DNA of 64,000 nucleotides, from NCBI GenBank assembly GCA_005784505.1, contig VCAZ01000039.1:1391001-1455000 (forward strand), in the 5' to 3' direction. Below, one piece after another: positions 56,701 to 62,700 of this stretch. Origin of the DNA: Bagarius yarrelli. Lineage: Eukaryota > Chordata > Actinopteri > Siluriformes > Sisoridae. Below the pieces are notes generated by a model that worked only from the letters and a program-made list of their open reading frames with translations, searched no databases and had not been told where the DNA came from. Position numbers and translations under genes: made by a program. Within the stretch, counting starts at the first letter, position 1, and the number at the start of each line of letters is the position of its first letter.

Positions 56701-59700
56701 CGAAAGTCCAAGGGTGACGATGTAGAGACAAAAATGTGGAATAAAGTCGTTATTCTCGGTGCAAAAAAGTACTCTTGTAGCTTCGGGGGCTTTAAACGTG
56801 GTAGTTGCCTTGCTGTCTATGGGAGCCCTTAGGTATTATCAAAAAATATATTAAATTGTGTTCGGAAAATAAAAGTAGGTCTTACTGGGTTGGAACAACA
56901 CAAGGGTAAGTAATTAATGACAGAATTTTTATTTTGGCTGAACTCTCCCTTTTGAGAGCATAGAGCCTTTAATGTCTAGCAGGGCTGATGTCAGCATCTA
57001 ACCACAAATGTCTCAAAAATGCCTCACAAAGAAAGATTTAATTGGATTGAAATGTTTCGTAATGCACTTATAATCTGTAACAGCGATGTTCAATGTCCCC
57101 TCCTGTCTCTTAACTTCTAGGCCATGGTGTCGTGTCAGATGCTGTCAGAACTAGAGGAGGTGATCCAGTATAAACTGGTTCCGGAAAGACGAGACATCAT
57201 CCGGGAGACGTGGTGGGAACGATTGCAGGTAACCTCATTAGACCGGGTCACCCATGTTCGTCTGCATTTTGTCTGGTCAAAGTCATTCAGGAAAACGGGC
57301 TCATTTTAGAGGGCCAGATGTTCCAAAATGCATTAAATGTAAATAAACATAGCTTGAGTTACAGCTGGTGCTCCTGTCTGATCTTCTGATCTTACCACTT
57401 GTAACTGAGAACTAAACTGAGATGTGCGACAAAGATAATAATGGGTTGTTGTTGTTTTTTTTTTAATATGATCATCCAGTTCAGGGGGGGAAAATGTAAA
57501 GGCATTTAAGTTATCTGTTTTCCATTTTTGTTCATCTGTAGCTTATATTTCTTGTGTTGTAACATCTGTCAATTCCTGCGGTTTTTTTTTCCCCCCATGG
57601 TGTGTGGTAGTGTTTATTAAAAACTAAACTTTTACTCAGCATATAGTTGACTTGTAGAGACATGTGACTGCCGGTGAAATGCGCTACAGCATCATCATCA
57701 TGCAAGATCAGCTTACCTGGAAGGGTCATCCGAATCACATGATCATTTATACGTAAGAGTAAAACTACAGTTAAATAGGGAAATTACTGCATGCGTAATG
57801 TGATCATGCAGGTCTTTATGATTTTCTGTTGGTTTCTCGACTATGTTTTATGGCATTAACAGCCTTAATTCTAGCTGAAAGCATAAAAAACACGTGTTTG
57901 TTCCATTTCAGCTCATTTTAAATGCATCCATATTCCTCAAAGGCACAAAGTTTTGCATTACTCCATTGAATACTTTTCTAATTAAGGATATTATAAACCA
58001 AAATCGCATGTTAAATAAACAATCACGTGCACACTTATTCGTCCGTTCCTTAAGATCCTCTAGTGAAGGATTATTAGTCACCCCTAAGTTTGGTCTGATG
58101 ACTATTAGAGCTAGGTCATTCAGTGTTACAGCCCCCAGATTGTGGAATGCTCTTTCGACAAGCATCCTGCCTTCCCTCATCCAAAAACCTCTTAAAAACA
58201 CATTTCAGTTCTTAGTCTGTAAATTGTACCCTGTTCTGTATGTTTATCCATATTCTCTTTGTTCTTCTACTCTAACCCTGTCTCTGTGTATCACTTTCAG
58301 CTCGTGTATGTTCTCTATTCGTGTATTGATGGTTTTTTTGTTTCCGTTCTCAAACCTGATGTGTAAGGCGACCTTGAGTGTTGGAAAGGCGCTATATAAA
58401 TAAAAATTATTATTATTATTATTTCCGTTCACAGGCAGGCAACCCTCGACTTACGATATATAGACTTTTCCATTTTATGGATTTTTCCGAATTAAAGTAC
58501 GATTCACCTGCTCGTCCTTAAATTATTTTAAAAATTTTATGAGGCACTACAACCTCGTGATGTTGCGGGATATTTTCGTTCGTTCAGGTCAGTCGCGCAC
58601 TTGTTTGGTTAGCGATAACATTGTTTCGTTAAGTGACCTTGTTGCGACTATTTCCGTAGCATATTTTATTATATAAATACTCTGTAATATGATGTCTGGG
58701 GAAAAGCTCTGCTGTGTCTCTTGCTGGTGGAGAAAAGAATAGGAAAGCTCCTGTAGATCCAAAATGGAATACAAGTATATGGTGTTGAACGTTAAAGCCT
58801 TCAACCATCAGGAGTTCAGGGAAAGAAAGATACCCTGGACAGATCTGTTCAGACCATGTAGAATGTGTTGGCAGAGAGCAGACGGAATATTCATGGAAGT
58901 GATTTATAAGCAACTAAACCCAAGCATCTGTAAGGCTTTTCTTCTTATTGTGACATGGCAATCGTTTACTCGTATCCCGGAGTGGTTGAATAATATCTCT
59001 CCGTAGTGCTTTTGACAGCACTTTGGTTGAAAACCATTTTGGAGAAAAAAAAAAGCTAATTGAAGGCTATGTATAGTGAGAGGAAAATTAATCCCCTGCT
59101 GATTTTATACATTTGACCACTGACACAGAAATGATCGGTCTATAATTTTAATTGGTAGGATTATTCTGACGGTGAGGGACAGAAAAACATACAGAAAACA
59201 CATTTCATAAGTTATGAACTGACTTGCAATTTTAATGAGTTGAATAAGTATTTGATCCCCTATCAATCCGCAAGATTTCCGGCTTCCAGCTGTCTTTTAT
59301 ATAAGTAACAAGATGAAATTAGCAGCGCTCTTATAAAGGGACTTTCTTAAAGGGATGTGCTCCTAATCTTAGCTTGTTACCTGTATAAAAGACACTTGTC
59401 CACAAAAGCAATTAATTAATCAGATTCCAAACTCTCCGCCATGACCAAGACCAAAGAGCTGTCCAAGGATGCCAGGGACAAGATAGTGGAGCTACACAAG
59501 ACTGGAATGGGCTACAAGACCAGCGCCAAGCGGCTTGATAAGAAGGTGACAACAGTTGGTGCAATTATGGAAGGAATGAAAAAAAACCCCACAAAATAAC
59601 TCTCGGTCTGGGGTTCCATGCAAGATCTCACCTTGTGGAGTTTGGTTAGGAATCATGAGAACGGTGAGGAATCAGCCCTCACCAAAACTACACAGTAGGA

Positions 59701-62700
59701 TCTTGGCAATGATCTGAATAAGGCTGTGACCATAGTCACAAAGATAATAATTGGTAACACACTTTGCCGTAAAGCAATGAAATCCTGCAGCGCCTGTAAG
59801 GTCCCCCCGCTCAAGAAATCACATGTTACAGACTTGTCTAAATGATTTACAGGAGAAATAGGAAGTGGGTAAATGTGTTGTGGTCAGATGAAACCAAAAC
59901 GAGCTTAACTCGGATTAACTCAACTCCTCGTGTTTGGAGGAGAAGGAATGCTGCCTGTGACGCCAAGAACACCTTCCCCACCGTCAGACATGGAGATGGA
60001 AATATTATGGTTTTGGGGTTTTTTTTTGTTTTTTTTTTGCTACTAAGAGGACAGGACAACTTTACAGCATCAAAGATCCAATGTATGGGGCCCACCTACC
60101 ATCAAATCTTGGGTGAGGACCTCCTTCCCTTAGCCAGGCCATTGAAAATGGGTCGTAGATGGGTATTCCAGGATGAGAATGACCCAAGACACACAGCCAT
60201 GGCAACAAAGGAGTGGCTCAAGAAGCAGCACATTTAGATCCTGGAGTGGCCTAGCCAGTTCCCAGACCTTAATCCGATAAAAAATCTGTGGAGATTTGAG
60301 TTGCCAAATGTTAACCTCGAAACCTTATTAACTTGGAAGGAATCTTATAAGAGGAATGGGACAAAATCCCTCCTGAGATGTGTGCAAACCTGGTGGCCAT
60401 CTACAAGAAATGTCTGACTACTGTGACGGCGCAAGGATTTTGCCACCAAGTACTTGGTCTTGTTTTGCAAGGTGGTCAAATACTTATTTTACTCTTCAAA
60501 ATGCAAATCATTTGTTGAAATGTGTTTTTCTGGATGTTTTGCTGTTATTCTGTCTCTCAGTCTTAGAATAAATTGACCATTAAACTAGAATCATCATTTC
60601 TTTGTCAGTGAGAAAACGTACAAAATAAAAAAAAAAAGCTATTTTCATTGTTAGTGTTTCTTAAACTATCCTTCAAAACTCCTTCTGAATACTCCTCTGT
60701 ATTTAATACATAAAACATACTCGTTTGCACACCACCCATAGAAGTCTGTGTGCCAACTTTATTACACCAACTTCAACCACCAAACTTAAACTCTGTAGGT
60801 TTTCCAATAAAGAAACTAATCTTATGTGTTTTATGCAGGGCTGCCAGCGAATAGTAGAAGATTGGCAAAGGATCCTGATGGTGCGTTTTTTGGTCATCAA
60901 TCCCCACGAGGACATGAGGACGTGGCTGAAGTATGCCAGCCTGTGTGGAAAGAGTGGTCGGCTGGTGAGAGAGCATTATTACCATAACCATGTCACGGTT
61001 GAAAAAAAAATTCAACTTAAGATATTTATTATATTTTATCTTATTTTTATTTATTACTTTCAAAAACGTTTTTTTTTTTTTTCAATATCAATTAAATCAA
61101 ATGATCAAATAATCTTTATCCAGAATTCCGCAGCTTCGGTTATGGATGGTTTAAATGGCTTTGCTGCAGATGCTACAGATTTCTAGGTCAGATTTGCTCT
61201 TTGAGCATTAACATGGTTAGCATTTTAAATTAGAGGTTCTAAGATGATATCGATCTGTACAGGTCATGCCAGATTACACAGTATTATGCAAAAGGCTTCT
61301 GAGTTTATATTGTTTAGTAACATATGCTGTCTGTTTTACTCTTAACAGAAAGGAAGAGAAGAGAGAAACAACTAAATTTGAATAAAGTGACGATTGGTTT
61401 AAAGAAGAAAGCTACTTTAACTGCTAGTCTGTGTTTATGTTTATGCTGTTATATTCCCCCCCCCCTTTAGTGTCAATACATATTATTCTAAACAATTAAG
61501 CTAAATCGACAGTGAGTTCAACTTCAGGCGTCTGTTTTAAGTTCATGACCTCACAGCGTTTGCCTGCAGTGCTGATCACAAGAGAAAGTGCTCCCAGAAG
61601 TAAATAGTCGCTGAATGATTACAGCGGACAAGGTGATGAAGGAGGACAAAGAATAACGGCTGCGTTTGTCAGGACGAGTTAGTGAGGTCAGGGATCATGG
61701 GGGTTCGCCTGTAGAGCTGATTATTTGTAAAAGATTCGCAGTCTTTCTGTTGGGACCAAAGTGCCAAAACATTTGATATATTTTGTGATTGTTTGTTTTA
61801 TCAGTGTCACAGTCATGTCTCCTTGCATTCGTCCTTTAGCATAAGGAGGTTTTACTGGGTTGCGTTCAGCTGATAAATCACTACGACATACATACGAATT
61901 CCCCACCTTACTAATTTTTGCCTCAAGTATAGAAACATTGCAAGGAATTCGCATCATCTTTTTTTGGGCAATTTTGCCATATGAACGAGTTGAACCAAAT
62001 GCCGACGAAGTTACGTGTCTGTCCAGGAGCCTTTCAAAAAGTTGTTCTTCCTTTGTGTTAGTGGAAAACCTAGCAAAGTGAGGTCATGAATTTCGAAAGA
62101 GGAAGTCCAAGATATCAACATTGCCTGCGATAAGTTTTTTTTTGTTTGTTTGTTTTTGTCTATTTATTTCATATTTTACTTTATTTACATGTCTATTTTA
62201 AATGTTTTAAATGATTTGATATGCAAAAAATATGATTATAGTGTTATAATAATAATAATATCAGAAATATCATGTTATGTTATACATTTAAAAATTGTTA
62301 TTATACAGCATTTAATTCATTTATACAACTTGGGGTTAAGAGCCATGCCTGGGGGCCCAACGGTGGTAGCTCGGTGGTGCTGTGAATCAAACCCACAATC
62401 TTCAGGTTAGCAGTCCAGCACGATCACTTGAGAATTTTCGCCTTTAAGAAACTCTCCTCCAGAACGAATTCAGGCTCTGATGTATTAGAGAGAGCACAAT
62501 GCTTTATTAATAAGCGGTACTCATTACTAAATGTCACATAGTCAGAGTAAGTTTCAGCAGACCGAACTGATGTTTAGCAAAAGTGGAAAAAAAGCTGTTT
62601 TATTTTCCTAAACATTATTTGGTGCAGCTTCTGTAGCAGATCCAGTGTTGCAAACACACGTGTAAGCATTTATTCAAATTACTTCGCTGAAGGCAGCCCA

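Larger units (their letters stand above)
57229..60838 (+). other. mtor intron, 3.6 kb, with LINE tail and Tc1 element
   Basis: Holds the LINE 3' end at 57894-58423 and the Tc1-like transposon at 59074-60640. The 58430-59070 stretch shows nothing recognised. Confidence 0.88.

Noticed and set aside
57894..58403. 169-codon ORF as a possible new host gene
   Set aside because: The RSFSVTAPRLWN block and (ATT)n-tailed 3' end identify it as a LINE ORF2 remnant.
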